Made by a program: the position numbers and the translations under genes. This document shows, piece by piece, positions 7,628-14,272 of a stretch of DNA of 14,578 bases. The first letter of the stretch is position 1. The number at the start of each line of letters is the position of its first letter. The notes beneath the pieces are model-generated. The model did not search any database and was not told where the DNA came from. It saw only the letters and a program-made list of their open reading frames with translations. The DNA lies in assembly GCA_025928125.1 (NCBI GenBank), contig JAICKD010000016.1, positions 1 through 14,578 of the forward strand, in the 5' to 3' direction. This DNA comes from Ktedonobacterales bacterium. GTDB lineage: Bacteria > Chloroflexota > Ktedonobacteria > Ktedonobacterales > JADMIN01.

Positions 7628-9641
7628 CTCCGTCCTCATCGCCAACCGGGGCGAGATTGCCGTGCGGGTCATCGCCGCCTGCCGCGAGATGGGCATCCGC
7701 TCAATTGCCGTCTATTCCGAGGCCGACCGCGGCGCTCTCCATGTGCGGCTGGCCGATGAGGCGTGGCTGCTCGGCCCGGCGCCCGCCCGTGAGAGCTACC
7801 TGAACATCGAGGCAATTCTGCGGGTGGCGCGCGACCACGGCGCGGAGGCGATTCATCCAGGCTACGGCTTCCTCTCGGAGAACGCTGAGTTTGCGGAGGC
7901 CTGCGCGCGGGCAGGGATCGTCTTCATCGGTCCGCCGCCCGAGGCGATTCGGCTGATGGGGTCGAAGACGGCAGCCAAACGCGCGGTTGAGCAGGCAGGC
8001 GTACCTACCGTTCCAGGCTTCATGGGCGATACCCGCGACGGGCGCAAGCTGGAGCGTGAGGCGGCGCGCATTGGCTATCCCGTGATGCTAAAGGCATCGG
8101 CGGGCGGCGGCGGCAAAGGCATGCGCGTCGTCCAGTCGGCGGCGGAGTTCGCGGAGTCGTTGGCGGCGGCGCAGCGCGAGGCGCTGGCGGCATTTGGCGA
8201 CGACAGCGTTTTCCTCGAAAAGCTGGTGATCGCGCCGCGACACGTCGAGTTTCAGATTCTCGCCGACACCCACGGCAACGTCATTCACCTGGGCGAGCGC
8301 GACTGTTCGATTCAGCGCCGCCACCAGAAGGTGGTGGAGGAAAGTCCCTCACCCGCGCTCACACCCGAACTGCGTGCGGCGATGGGCGAGGCCGCCGTGC
8401 GGGCGGCGCGGGCGGCGGGCTATGTCAACGCGGGTACCTGCGAGTTTCTGCTGGATTCGGACGGCGCGTTCTACTTTCTGGAGATGAACACACGTCTCCA
8501 GGTGGAGCATCCAGTGACAGAATCGGTGACGGGTCTGGACCTCGTGCGCCACCAGTTGCGCATCGCTGCGGGCGAGCCACTGGGGCTGGTGCAGGAGACG
8601 ATTACGCCGCGCGGGCATGCTATCGAGGTACGCCTCTACGCCGAAGATCCTGCCAATGGCTACCTGCCCTCGACCGGCGAGGTGCTGGTCTTCGAGCCGC
8701 CGCGCGTGCCGGGAGTCCGCGTCGATACGGGCATCACGGCGGGCAGCGAGGTCTCGGTCCACTATGATCCGATGCTGGCGAAGCTGATCGTCGCCGCCGA
8801 GAATCGCCCGGCGGCTATCGAGCGGCTGCGAGCCGCGCTGGATGCCTTCGCGGTGCTGGGCGTCGCGACCAACATCCGGCTGCTGCGCGCCATCGCCGAC
8901 GACGCCGATTTTCAGGCGGGCAAGGCGACTACCGCTTTCCTGGAGACCCACGACATGAGCGCGGCGACGCAGCCCGTCGCCGTCACGCCCGCGATACTCG
9001 TGGCGGCGGCGCTCTGGGAAACGCTGGCCGCGCCGAAAGCGTCCGAGAACGGGCGGCCGTTCAACCCCTGGTCACGCGCGGGGATGAATGGCTCGGCTGG
9101 CGGCGGAGTCCGGCGCTTCCGCTACCGCACTGGCGTGGACGATCACGCTGTGACCGTGACATCCGCCACTGATGGCTCCGGCTACACGCTCACTGTGGAC
9201 GACGCGCCCTTCGCCGAGAATGCGCCTGTCACCGCGCGCCTGGACCCGCATACGAATCAGCTTACGCTCAGCGTTGGCGGCAGCCAGGAAAACTACTATC
9301 TGGCCCGGCGCGGCTACGATGTGCTGGTGAGCGCCCATGGCACGAGCTATACGCTCGCGCGCCCGCGTCCGCTTACGGTGGAGAGCGCGGCGCACCACGG
9401 CGACGCCGCCACCGGCGCACAGTCGCTGGTCGCCCCGATGGCTGGCACGATCATCAAGGTGAACGTCGCGGAAGGCGATGCGGTCGCGGCGCAACAGACG
9501 CTGGTGGTGCTGGGCGCGATGAAGATGGAGCACGCCATCGTCGCGCCCTATGCCGGTCACGTGCGCAGCGTGCGCTACGCCACTGGCGATGTCGTGCCGG
9601 GAGGCGAGGTGCTAGTCGAGCTGGAACCGGCGAAGGAATAA
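7620..9641 (+). CDS. liuD: Methylcrotonyl-CoA carboxylase alpha subunit (biotin carboxylase + BCCP)
   Basis: ATP- and bicarbonate-dependent biotin carboxylase subunit, 673 residues, the length typical of MCC/PCC/geranyl-CoA carboxylase alpha chains. Domains in order: biotin carboxylase N domain (2-112), ATP-grasp with glycine loop AGGGGKGMRVV (161-171), ERDCSIQRRHQKVVEE (226-241) and EMNTRLQVEHPVTE (288-301), and C-terminal BC domain to about 440. A less conserved linker domain (450-590) follows, then a biotinyl domain (about 602-669) with AMKMEH, biotinylated lysine K635. Start: the ATG at 7620 leads directly into FNSVLIANRGEIA, the canonical N-terminus. It overlaps the hydratase stop by 8 bp; the longer in-frame extension has no family homology. 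Methylcrotonyl-CoA as substrate is inferred from the flanking hydratase and HMG-CoA lyase. Its carboxyltransferase partner is not in the window. Confidence 0.9.
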   Translation: MFNSVLIANRGEIAVRVIAACREMGIRSIAVYSEADRGALHVRLADEAWLLGPAPARESYLNIEAILRVARDHGAEAIHPGYGFLSENAEFAEACARAGIVFIGPPPEAIRLMGSKTAAKRAVEQAGVPTVPGFMGDTRDGRKLEREAARIGYPVMLKASAGGGGKGMRVVQSAAEFAESLAAAQREALAAFGDDSVFLEKLVIAPRHVEFQILADTHGNVIHLGERDCSIQRRHQKVVEESPSPALTPELRAAMGEAAVRAARAAGYVNAGTCEFLLDSDGAFYFLEMNTRLQVEHPVTESVTGLDLVRHQLRIAAGEPLGLVQETITPRGHAIEVRLYAEDPANGYLPSTGEVLVFEPPRVPGVRVDTGITAGSEVSVHYDPMLAKLIVAAENRPAAIERLRAALDAFAVLGVATNIRLLRAIADDADFQAGKATTAFLETHDMSAATQPVAVTPAILVAAALWETLAAPKASENGRPFNPWSRAGMNGSAGGGVRRFRYRTGVDDHAVTVTSATDGSGYTLTVDDAPFAENAPVTARLDPHTNQLTLSVGGSQENYYLARRGYDVLVSAHGTSYTLARPRPLTVESAAHHGDAATGAQSLVAPMAGTIIKVNVAEGDAVAAQQTLVVLGAMKMEHAIVAPYAGHVRSVRYATGDVVPGGEVLVELEPAKE

Positions 9642-9646
9642 CAAAT

Positions 9647-10561
9647 ATGGCGAACAATGGAAATATGCCAAAGCGTGTGACGGTGGTGGAGGTTGGCCCG
9701 CGCGACGGGCTGCAAAACGAGCAGGGCGTCATTCCGACCGAGGCGAAGATCGCGTTTATCGATATGCTCAGCGCGGCGGGCTTTGCCGTCGTCGAGGCAA
9801 CGTCCTTCGTCAGCCCGAAGGCGATCCCGCAACTGGCCGACGCCAGCGAGGTCATGGCGGGCATCACACGGCGGCCAGGAACCCGCTACACCGTGCTCGT
9901 GCCGAACGCGAAGGGGATGGAGCGCGCGCTGGCCGCGAAGGTGGACGAGGTGGCCGTCTTTACCGGCGCGTCGGAGACCTTCGTGCAGCACAATATCCGC
10001 ACCTCCATCGCGGGCAGCATCACCAACTTCCGTCCAGTCGTGGAGATGGCGCGCCAGGCGGGCATTCGCGTGCGCGGCTACATCTCGACGGCGTTCGGCT
10101 GCCCGTATGAGGGCGCAGTGGCGCCGGAGGCGGTGGCTCGTGTTGCGCGCGAGCTGGTGGCTCTGGGCGTGGACGAACTCTCGATAGGCGATACCATCGG
10201 TGTGGCGACGCCGAATCAGGTAGGCGATGTCGTCAGCGCTCTGCAAGATGTGACAAGCCTCGACCGGCTGGCGATGCACTTCCACGATACACGCGGCACG
10301 GCGCTGGCCAATGTGCTGGTCGCGTTGGAGCTTGGCATCACCATCTTCGATAGCTCGTCTGGCGGGCTAGGCGGCTGCCCCTATGCGCCGGGCGCGTCGG
10401 GCAATCTTGCGACCGAAGACCTGCTCTATCTGCTCCACGGCATGGGCATCGAGACGGGAGTTGATCTGGACGCCGTTGTCGCGGCCAGCCGCTATCTGGC
10501 CGGTGTCCGGGGGATGGCGCCCGCCAGCCGCTACTATGCCGCCGCGACCGCGACATCCTGA
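9647..10561 (+). CDS. mvaB: Hydroxymethylglutaryl-CoA lyase
   Basis: Cleaves (S)-HMG-CoA to acetyl-CoA and acetoacetate, the last step of leucine catabolism. 304 residues of the HMGL-like TIM barrel. Catalytic and metal-binding features are R19-D20 in VGPRDGLQNE, the ATSFVSPKAIPQLAD segment (51-65), H211/H213 in HFHDT, and the signature loop GGLGGCPYAPGASGN (239-253) with catalytic C244. The ATG at 9647 follows the carboxylase stop by 5 bp and has AAGGA nine bases upstream. An alternative start is M7 (9665). It closes the three-gene hydratase/carboxylase/lyase operon. Confidence 0.95.
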   Translation: MANNGNMPKRVTVVEVGPRDGLQNEQGVIPTEAKIAFIDMLSAAGFAVVEATSFVSPKAIPQLADASEVMAGITRRPGTRYTVLVPNAKGMERALAAKVDEVAVFTGASETFVQHNIRTSIAGSITNFRPVVEMARQAGIRVRGYISTAFGCPYEGAVAPEAVARVARELVALGVDELSIGDTIGVATPNQVGDVVSALQDVTSLDRLAMHFHDTRGTALANVLVALELGITIFDSSSGGLGGCPYAPGASGNLATEDLLYLLHGMGIETGVDLDAVVAASRYLAGVRGMAPASRYYAAATATS

Positions 10562-10571
10562 TGCCCACTTC

Positions 10572-10617
10572 ATGCCTTTTGGGGGATTAGCTTTGCGGTA
10601 GAGCTAGTCCCAGGCAT
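10572..10617 (+). repeat. Strong imperfect hairpin directly after the HMG-CoA lyase gene
   Basis: A basal stem ATGCCT/AGGCAT (10572-10577 with 10612-10617) encloses a 12-bp stem GGGATTAGCTTT/AGAGCTAGTCCC (10583-10594 with 10600-10611, two G-T wobbles) with the loop GCGGT. There is a 5-nt bulge on the 5' side. It may end the leucine operon transcript, but it lacks a U-tract. It abuts the next hairpin without a gap. Confidence 0.6.
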
Positions 10618-10685
10618 ATGCTTCCTTCCGGCGACAGGCGCAAGTAACGGAGAAGTCCCGACGGCGCAGGAAGGCTGTGAAGCAT
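10618..10685 (+). promoter_or_regulatory. Leader hairpin pairing the Shine-Dalgarno and start codon of the next gene
   Basis: ATGCTT (10618-10623) pairs with AAGCAT (10680-10685), which contains the first two bases of the start codon. CCTTCC (10624-10629) pairs with GGAAGG (10669-10674), the likely Shine-Dalgarno. A CTGTG bulge separates the two helices. The 39-nt interior can form GCGC/GCGC (10638-10641 with 10664-10667) and a GGA-GAAG-TCC hairpin (10649-10658). This resembles a translation-controlling riboswitch, thermosensor or protein-binding leader. I do not match it to a known class. Confidence 0.5.
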
Positions 10686-12108
10686 GGGCAAAGGGCAAAA
10701 GAACGGACGGCGACCGCAGAAACGCGATCTGCCTTCGTGGCAGCGGCGCACCGACGAACCCGATGATTTTGCCCCATTTGCCTCGTGGGACGGCGACGAC
10801 TTTGGCCGCGTCTATGGCGACCCCGATGACGAGCCTGAGGATATCAGGCGCGCAACCGTTGTTATACCGGCGATTACGTTGCCTACCATGCCTTCGGTGC
10901 AGCGTCCCCCAGACCCCCGTCGTGACGACTACGATGATCCCGACCAATATTATGAGGACAACGGATACGACCAGCCGCCGCAGCGCGGACTGATCCGTCG
11001 TCCCCGCGAGCCGCTGTCAGTCGAGCCAGCGCCCGCTCCTACACGCCAGAACCGCGCCGTCGTGCCTGTTAGCAAGAAGCCGAAGGTGCCGCCGGGTGTC
11101 GATGTGGTGCTGGTGCCAGGAAACGAGTCGTCACGAAGCGGTGTGCGCATCACTGCGCGCCATGCCAGTAGGCGGTTTGCGGCGCCACTGCATATCATAC
11201 GCACGCACCGGAAGGCGCTCACTATTTTCGCGCTGGCAATTATTCTCGCTGGCGTGCTCATGAATACGACCGGCCTGCTCACCACGTCGGGGCTGGCTCC
11301 GGGCCAGTGGATCGCGCTGGCGAACTTCGGCGGCCCAGCCCCAACGCCAACACCGCCACCCGCGCCAGATTTTACGGACCCATCTCACTATGTCGCCAAA
11401 TACGGCTTCGATTATCCGTCGAATCCGCTGTCTATCGGCAGCGCGGAGTTCAATCGGCTGGCCTATATGTTGCCTTTCGCCTATAAGGCAACGGCCGCCT
11501 ATGATCGACGCTATCGTGAGAATATCGAGCCGGAAATGCTGGTCTGGTGGACCCACTCGGAGGGCATTCGCGGGCGGATCAATTACAGCAACTGCGCGAA
11601 CTATGCGCCACGCGCGGGCTACAACTACTTCTCCAATATCCAGAACTGCCCGCATGCGAGCTTCTGGCAACTGGGCTATGGCAACCAGTTTTCGGTGATC
11701 TATGTGCTGAAAAACGCCTTCACCGATCTCTACGGCGATCCTAATGACACCCAACTCGTGCAGAAGGTTGGTCAGTGGGTGTTGAACTACGACCGCAGCC
11801 AGGGAACGGTGCCGACGTGCGGCGGTTATAGCTGCACCTTCCCAGCGCGCACGATTGACTCGATCATGTCGGGCATCGACACGACGACGGGCGTGCAGAC
11901 GGCGGATAACTGGTGGGCGTCAGTGCTCTCGCGCGATCCGGCGATCAACTGCTATATGATCGCCCACGCGCTGACGTACTTCGACCACAACGCCACCAGA
12001 CGCTGGATTGGCTGCTACTATGCCGAGCCGTGCTGGGGAAACGAGTCGAACAGGCTCGGCGATGTTCTGAAGGCGTGGCCCGCCCTACGCCGTGCGGCCC
12101 ATCTCTAG
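10684..12108 (+). CDS. Membrane-anchored extracellular protein, possibly lysozyme-like
   Basis: 474 residues; not a family I recognise with confidence. Residues 1-177 are a long cytoplasmic-type tail: basic start (GKGQKNGRRPQKR), then acidic, Pro/Tyr-rich and probably disordered. One transmembrane helix follows at about 178-200 (ALTIFALAIILAGVLM), with RTHRK just before it, so an N-in, C-out signal anchor is likely. Residues 217-229 are a Pro/Thr linker (PAPTPTPPPAPD). The outer domain (about 230-474) has seven cysteines (304, 322, 379, 384, 423, 444, 450), implying disulfides. E293 in WWTHSEGI, followed by FWQLGYGNQF (327-336), recalls the catalytic Glu and GLxQ-type motif of lysozyme/transglycosylase folds, but this is tentative. 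The ATG at 10684 has GGAAGG nine bases upstream, inside a hairpin. A cell-wall role is inference. Confidence 0.75.
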   Translation: MGKGQKNGRRPQKRDLPSWQRRTDEPDDFAPFASWDGDDFGRVYGDPDDEPEDIRRATVVIPAITLPTMPSVQRPPDPRRDDYDDPDQYYEDNGYDQPPQRGLIRRPREPLSVEPAPAPTRQNRAVVPVSKKPKVPPGVDVVLVPGNESSRSGVRITARHASRRFAAPLHIIRTHRKALTIFALAIILAGVLMNTTGLLTTSGLAPGQWIALANFGGPAPTPTPPPAPDFTDPSHYVAKYGFDYPSNPLSIGSAEFNRLAYMLPFAYKATAAYDRRYRENIEPEMLVWWTHSEGIRGRINYSNCANYAPRAGYNYFSNIQNCPHASFWQLGYGNQFSVIYVLKNAFTDLYGDPNDTQLVQKVGQWVLNYDRSQGTVPTCGGYSCTFPARTIDSIMSGIDTTTGVQTADNWWASVLSRDPAINCYMIAHALTYFDHNATRRWIGCYYAEPCWGNESNRLGDVLKAWPALRRAAHL

Positions 12109-12309
12109 GGTGTCACGTTTGGGCGCCGACTCAGGCCCATGATGACGATGCGCATGCAATTTGCGCACGTCTTCCTGGCGCACGACAAACTGGTCTCCGT
12201 CTCGCCGATAGGGAAGTAGTCCCTGCGCAATGGCTCTGGACAGGTCAGCCTTCGTTATCGGAGTGGCCTGTTTCCGCGTATCGTTGTGTGTGTCATCATA
12301 TCGTTGCAT
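12085..12309 (-). CDS. Small excisionase/MerR-like helix-turn-helix protein
   Basis: 74 residues. Residues 17-52 (PITKADLSRAIAQGLLPYRR through FVVRQEDVRKLH) have the spacing of the HTH_17/excisionase winged-helix fold: a helix-turn-helix, a Gly-Leu-Leu-Pro turn, a short beta wing and a terminal helix. The N- and C-termini are polar and probably disordered, with a His-rich HAHRHH after the domain. The ATG at 12309 has GAGG nine bases upstream; in-frame TTG/ATG codons at 12345 and 12342 would lengthen it by 11-12 residues. It converges on and overlaps by 24 bp the 3' end of the preceding plus-strand gene. No integrase is nearby, so it may be a free-standing regulator rather than a phage excisionase. 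Confidence 0.55.
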   Translation of the reverse strand: MQRYDDTHNDTRKQATPITKADLSRAIAQGLLPYRRDGDQFVVRQEDVRKLHAHRHHGPESAPKRDTLEMGRTA

Positions 12310-12675
12310 CGCCGTCACCCTCGTCCTCATCAACCGCTGCATCAACTCAGTCCATAACCCCGCTTGCTATTCCTTAGCCTCTACATAGCAAAATCTGGAC
12401 CAACCCTCGTCACCTTCCTACTGTAGAGTACGCAAAACTCAGCGGTGTGGTTCCGTCAGCGTTAGATACTGCTGACGACGTAGCGACAGGCAAGGTTTTT
12501 ACCTTAGCCGCCATTTTGCACACTCTAGAGCCTACTAAAGACTTGAGATAGAATGGTGATAGGAAGCGGGTATGTCAACCTAACTGCTCGCCCCCCTATC
12601 CCCCTGATGTGAGCGACGAGGGATGAACCTTCGTCGCACCCTATCTGACATTATTGTCGGAAGAGGTTGCTGCAT
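12310..12675. other. AT-richer non-coding stretch with several hairpins
   Basis: I find no convincing gene here. Visible structure is CGTCAGC/GCTGACG with a 10-nt loop (12454-12477), AAGGT-TTTT-ACCTT flanked by GGC/GCC with one bulge (12489-12509), a 10-bp stem GCGACGAGGG/CCTTCGTCGC with loop ATGAA (12613-12637, one wobble), and CTGACA-TTAT-TGTCGG (12645-12660, one wobble), which ends in the next gene's Shine-Dalgarno. Base composition is visibly lower in GC than the flanking core genes. It could hold promoters for the two divergent small genes or a small RNA; I cannot place a clear promoter. Confidence 0.4.
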
Positions 12676-12963
12676 ATGGCGATTATTGTAATTGGCACGT
12701 GTATTTTCGTAGGATGCCTGTATGTATTGACAGGGATGTGGTTGGGCAGGCGTGGAGGGGTGCATCGCTGGCAGTTGTGGCTTATGGATGTTATTGTTGG
12801 AATCGCTGTCATTGGCGCTATCTTCGTGGCAATCCAGCCCTTTGACCTACGAGCAGTCGGGTGGGGAGCAGGCCTTGGGGCAGTTGCTGGAGCTGTTTGG
12901 GGGCTATTTCACAAGGTTCCACCTTCGGCTCGACCACAGAGGCAGCGCCAGGATAGAGTATAA
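12676..12963 (+). CDS. Small three-helix membrane protein of unknown function
   Basis: 95 residues with three predicted transmembrane segments at about 2-22 (AIIVIGTCIFVGCLYVLTGM), 34-54 and 60-78 (glycine-rich, AVGWGAGLGAVAGAVWGLF), then a basic tail PSARPQRQRQDR. The positive tail and the RRGGVHR loop suggest the N-out, C-in orientation. No family recognised. The ATG at 12676 has GGAAGAGG nine bases upstream; a TTG at 12667 is a weaker alternative. Codons are more A/T-ending than in the core genes to the left, which together with the neighbouring small DNA-binding gene suggests accessory, possibly acquired DNA. Confidence 0.6.
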   Translation: MAIIVIGTCIFVGCLYVLTGMWLGRRGGVHRWQLWLMDVIVGIAVIGAIFVAIQPFDLRAVGWGAGLGAVAGAVWGLFHKVPPSARPQRQRQDRV

Positions 12964-13088
12964 CCTCGATGTTTGTCATACGTGATTGCACTTGTGCTTT
13001 CCATACGCACCTGGGCAATGTATCAAACCTTTTGATAGCATGCCGTTATGATCGTGGCACATAGAACTGACCCGTGCAGATGCCATGA
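12964..13088. other. Intergenic region with a short perfect palindrome
   Basis: No gene is seen. TATCAAA (13021-13027) and TTTGATA (13031-13037) form a 7-bp perfect inverted repeat with a 3-bp spacer, which could be an operator or a weak terminator after the small membrane-protein gene. Nothing else stands out. Confidence 0.35.
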
Positions 13089-13288
13089 GTATCATTCCCA
13101 CTCCAACAGGTAGACCTGAACTACGAAGGCCACCACATCGAGCAGTACACCAGTGGCGGTAGCGGCAATCACATGTATTGCCTGCCGGGCAATGTCGAGG
13201 AGGTGACGCCCAGCGGCAGCATCATCAAATATTACTCTGCGTGCTGGCTGACCCTCGGTGAGTATACAGTGAGCACGACTATTGCAAC
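13089..13288 (+). pseudogene. Degraded Rhs/YD-repeat-like fragment
   Basis: From just after a TGA at 13086 the plus frame reads through LNYEGHHIEQYTSGGSGN, MYCLPGNVEEVTPSGSIIKY and YSACWLTLGEYT. The pattern GNVEEVTPSGSxxKYY resembles the YxGNxEEVTxSGxxxKYY units I associate with Rhs/YD-repeat proteins of Chloroflexota. GC-rich third positions in this frame support former coding. There is no start or ribosome site, and the frame continues only by chance antisense into the next gene, so it is a remnant. The opposite-strand frame (13092-13292) is hydrophobic but looks like its shadow. The exact ends are arbitrary. Confidence 0.45.
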
Positions 13289-14176
13289 TCACTTGTCAGC
13301 GTCCTCGTCTTCTGAATCGCCATCCATAACGTCGTCTGGCGACTCTCCCTGCTCGGAGGCGATCAGCGCATCGACGGCCTCGCGCATGCGGCTGGGGCCG
13401 ACGCCACGCCCCTCGGAGAGCTGCTCCAGCAGCAGCTGGCGGCGTTCGAGGGCGGCGCAGAAGTCGGCCAGCGGCATATCCACAGCCACGGCGACCTCGG
13501 CCAGCGCCTCCTGCGTCGCGGGCGTAAAGGTGTCGTCGCTCGCCTGCCACTCGGCCAGCGGAATCAGGCGGACATCGTTAGGCGCGCCATCGGGCGCATG
13601 GGGAGCAAGAAAGTTGACCGTCAGGAAGCGGCGGCGCGGTGGCCAGACCCGTCCCACGATACCTATGTTGATGATGACGCCCAGCCCGCGTACATCATTG
13701 GCAGGCAACCGCAGATCGCGCCGCAGCATCGAGAGCACGTCCTGCACCGTATCGGCATGGCACGAGGAGGCTATGGCGTAGCCGTCACCCGGCAGGCGCA
13801 GCAATGCGCGCGCGACATCGCCCCACATGTAGATACGCAGGTGGTTGCTCACCTCGTTGGCCAACACGCAGGTCGTCGCGGGGTCCACCTCATCGCGGAA
13901 GCCGAAGTCCTCATACATACCCGTAGTGTAGACCAGCGTGCTCCCCGGCGGCAGGAAGCCAAGCAGCGCGTTGAGCGTGGTCGTCTTGCCGATGCCCGGC
14001 GTCGGGTCGGTTGGCCCCGAGACGATCACCGATTGGTGGCGCTCGACCAGCAGCCAGAGCAGCGCGGCCGTACGGGCATCCAGGCTGCCAAGCGCAATCA
14101 ACTGGGCAACCGAGAGTGGCCGGTCAGAATCGTAATGCCACATGCGGCGCTGATAGGGAATGCGGGGATCGAACAT
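13289..14176 (-). CDS. VirB11/PilT-like secretion ATPase homologue with atypical Walker A
   Basis: 295 residues, soluble, matching the ATPase half of type II/IV secretion and pilus-retraction motor proteins but lacking the usual N-terminal domain. The P-loop reads SGPTDPTPGIGKTTTLNAL (53-71). Relatives have GPTGSGKTT, so four extra residues lie between GPT and GKT, and a proline (P58) occupies the consensus first glycine position. K64 and T65 are kept. CVLANEVSNH (103-112, E108) fits the Walker B/Asp region and ASSCHADT (136-143, H140) the His box. The C-terminus is a very acidic tail (277-295). No pilus or secretion genes are beside it, so a solitary NTPase role is possible. The ATG at 14176 has only a weak GAGAGAG upstream. 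ATPase-family assignment is good; the function is unknown. Confidence 0.75.
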   Translation of the reverse strand: MFDPRIPYQRRMWHYDSDRPLSVAQLIALGSLDARTAALLWLLVERHQSVIVSGPTDPTPGIGKTTTLNALLGFLPPGSTLVYTTGMYEDFGFRDEVDPATTCVLANEVSNHLRIYMWGDVARALLRLPGDGYAIASSCHADTVQDVLSMLRRDLRLPANDVRGLGVIINIGIVGRVWPPRRRFLTVNFLAPHAPDGAPNDVRLIPLAEWQASDDTFTPATQEALAEVAVAVDMPLADFCAALERRQLLLEQLSEGRGVGPSRMREAVDALIASEQGESPDDVMDGDSEDEDADK

Positions 14177-14272
14177 TGGCAGTACTCGCTCTCTCGGATT
14201 GCCTGTGTCCTGGTCGCTTGCGGTGATCGCTCAGGAAGTTGGCGATGTCATGCCTGCATAGTACGCACGAAT
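14177..14272. other. Short spacer between the phosphatase and the ATPase genes
   Basis: 96 bp on the transcription path from the phosphatase to the ATPase, both minus strand. I see no clear promoter or terminator, so the two could be co-transcribed. Confidence 0.3.

Noticed and set aside
8349..8951. Long minus-strand open frame inside the carboxylase gene
   Set aside because: A high-GC antisense shadow of the carboxylase frame, without a plausible product or ribosome site.
10572..10617. Simple intrinsic terminator of the leucine operon
   Set aside because: The hairpin is strong but has no following T-run on either strand and sits directly against a second structure, so I list it as a hairpin and not a terminator.
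13092..13292. Minus-strand frame of 66 residues with a hydrophobic centre
   Set aside because: It mirrors the Rhs-like plus-strand fragment, lacks a ribosome site and recognisable motifs, and overlaps the ATPase gene's end.
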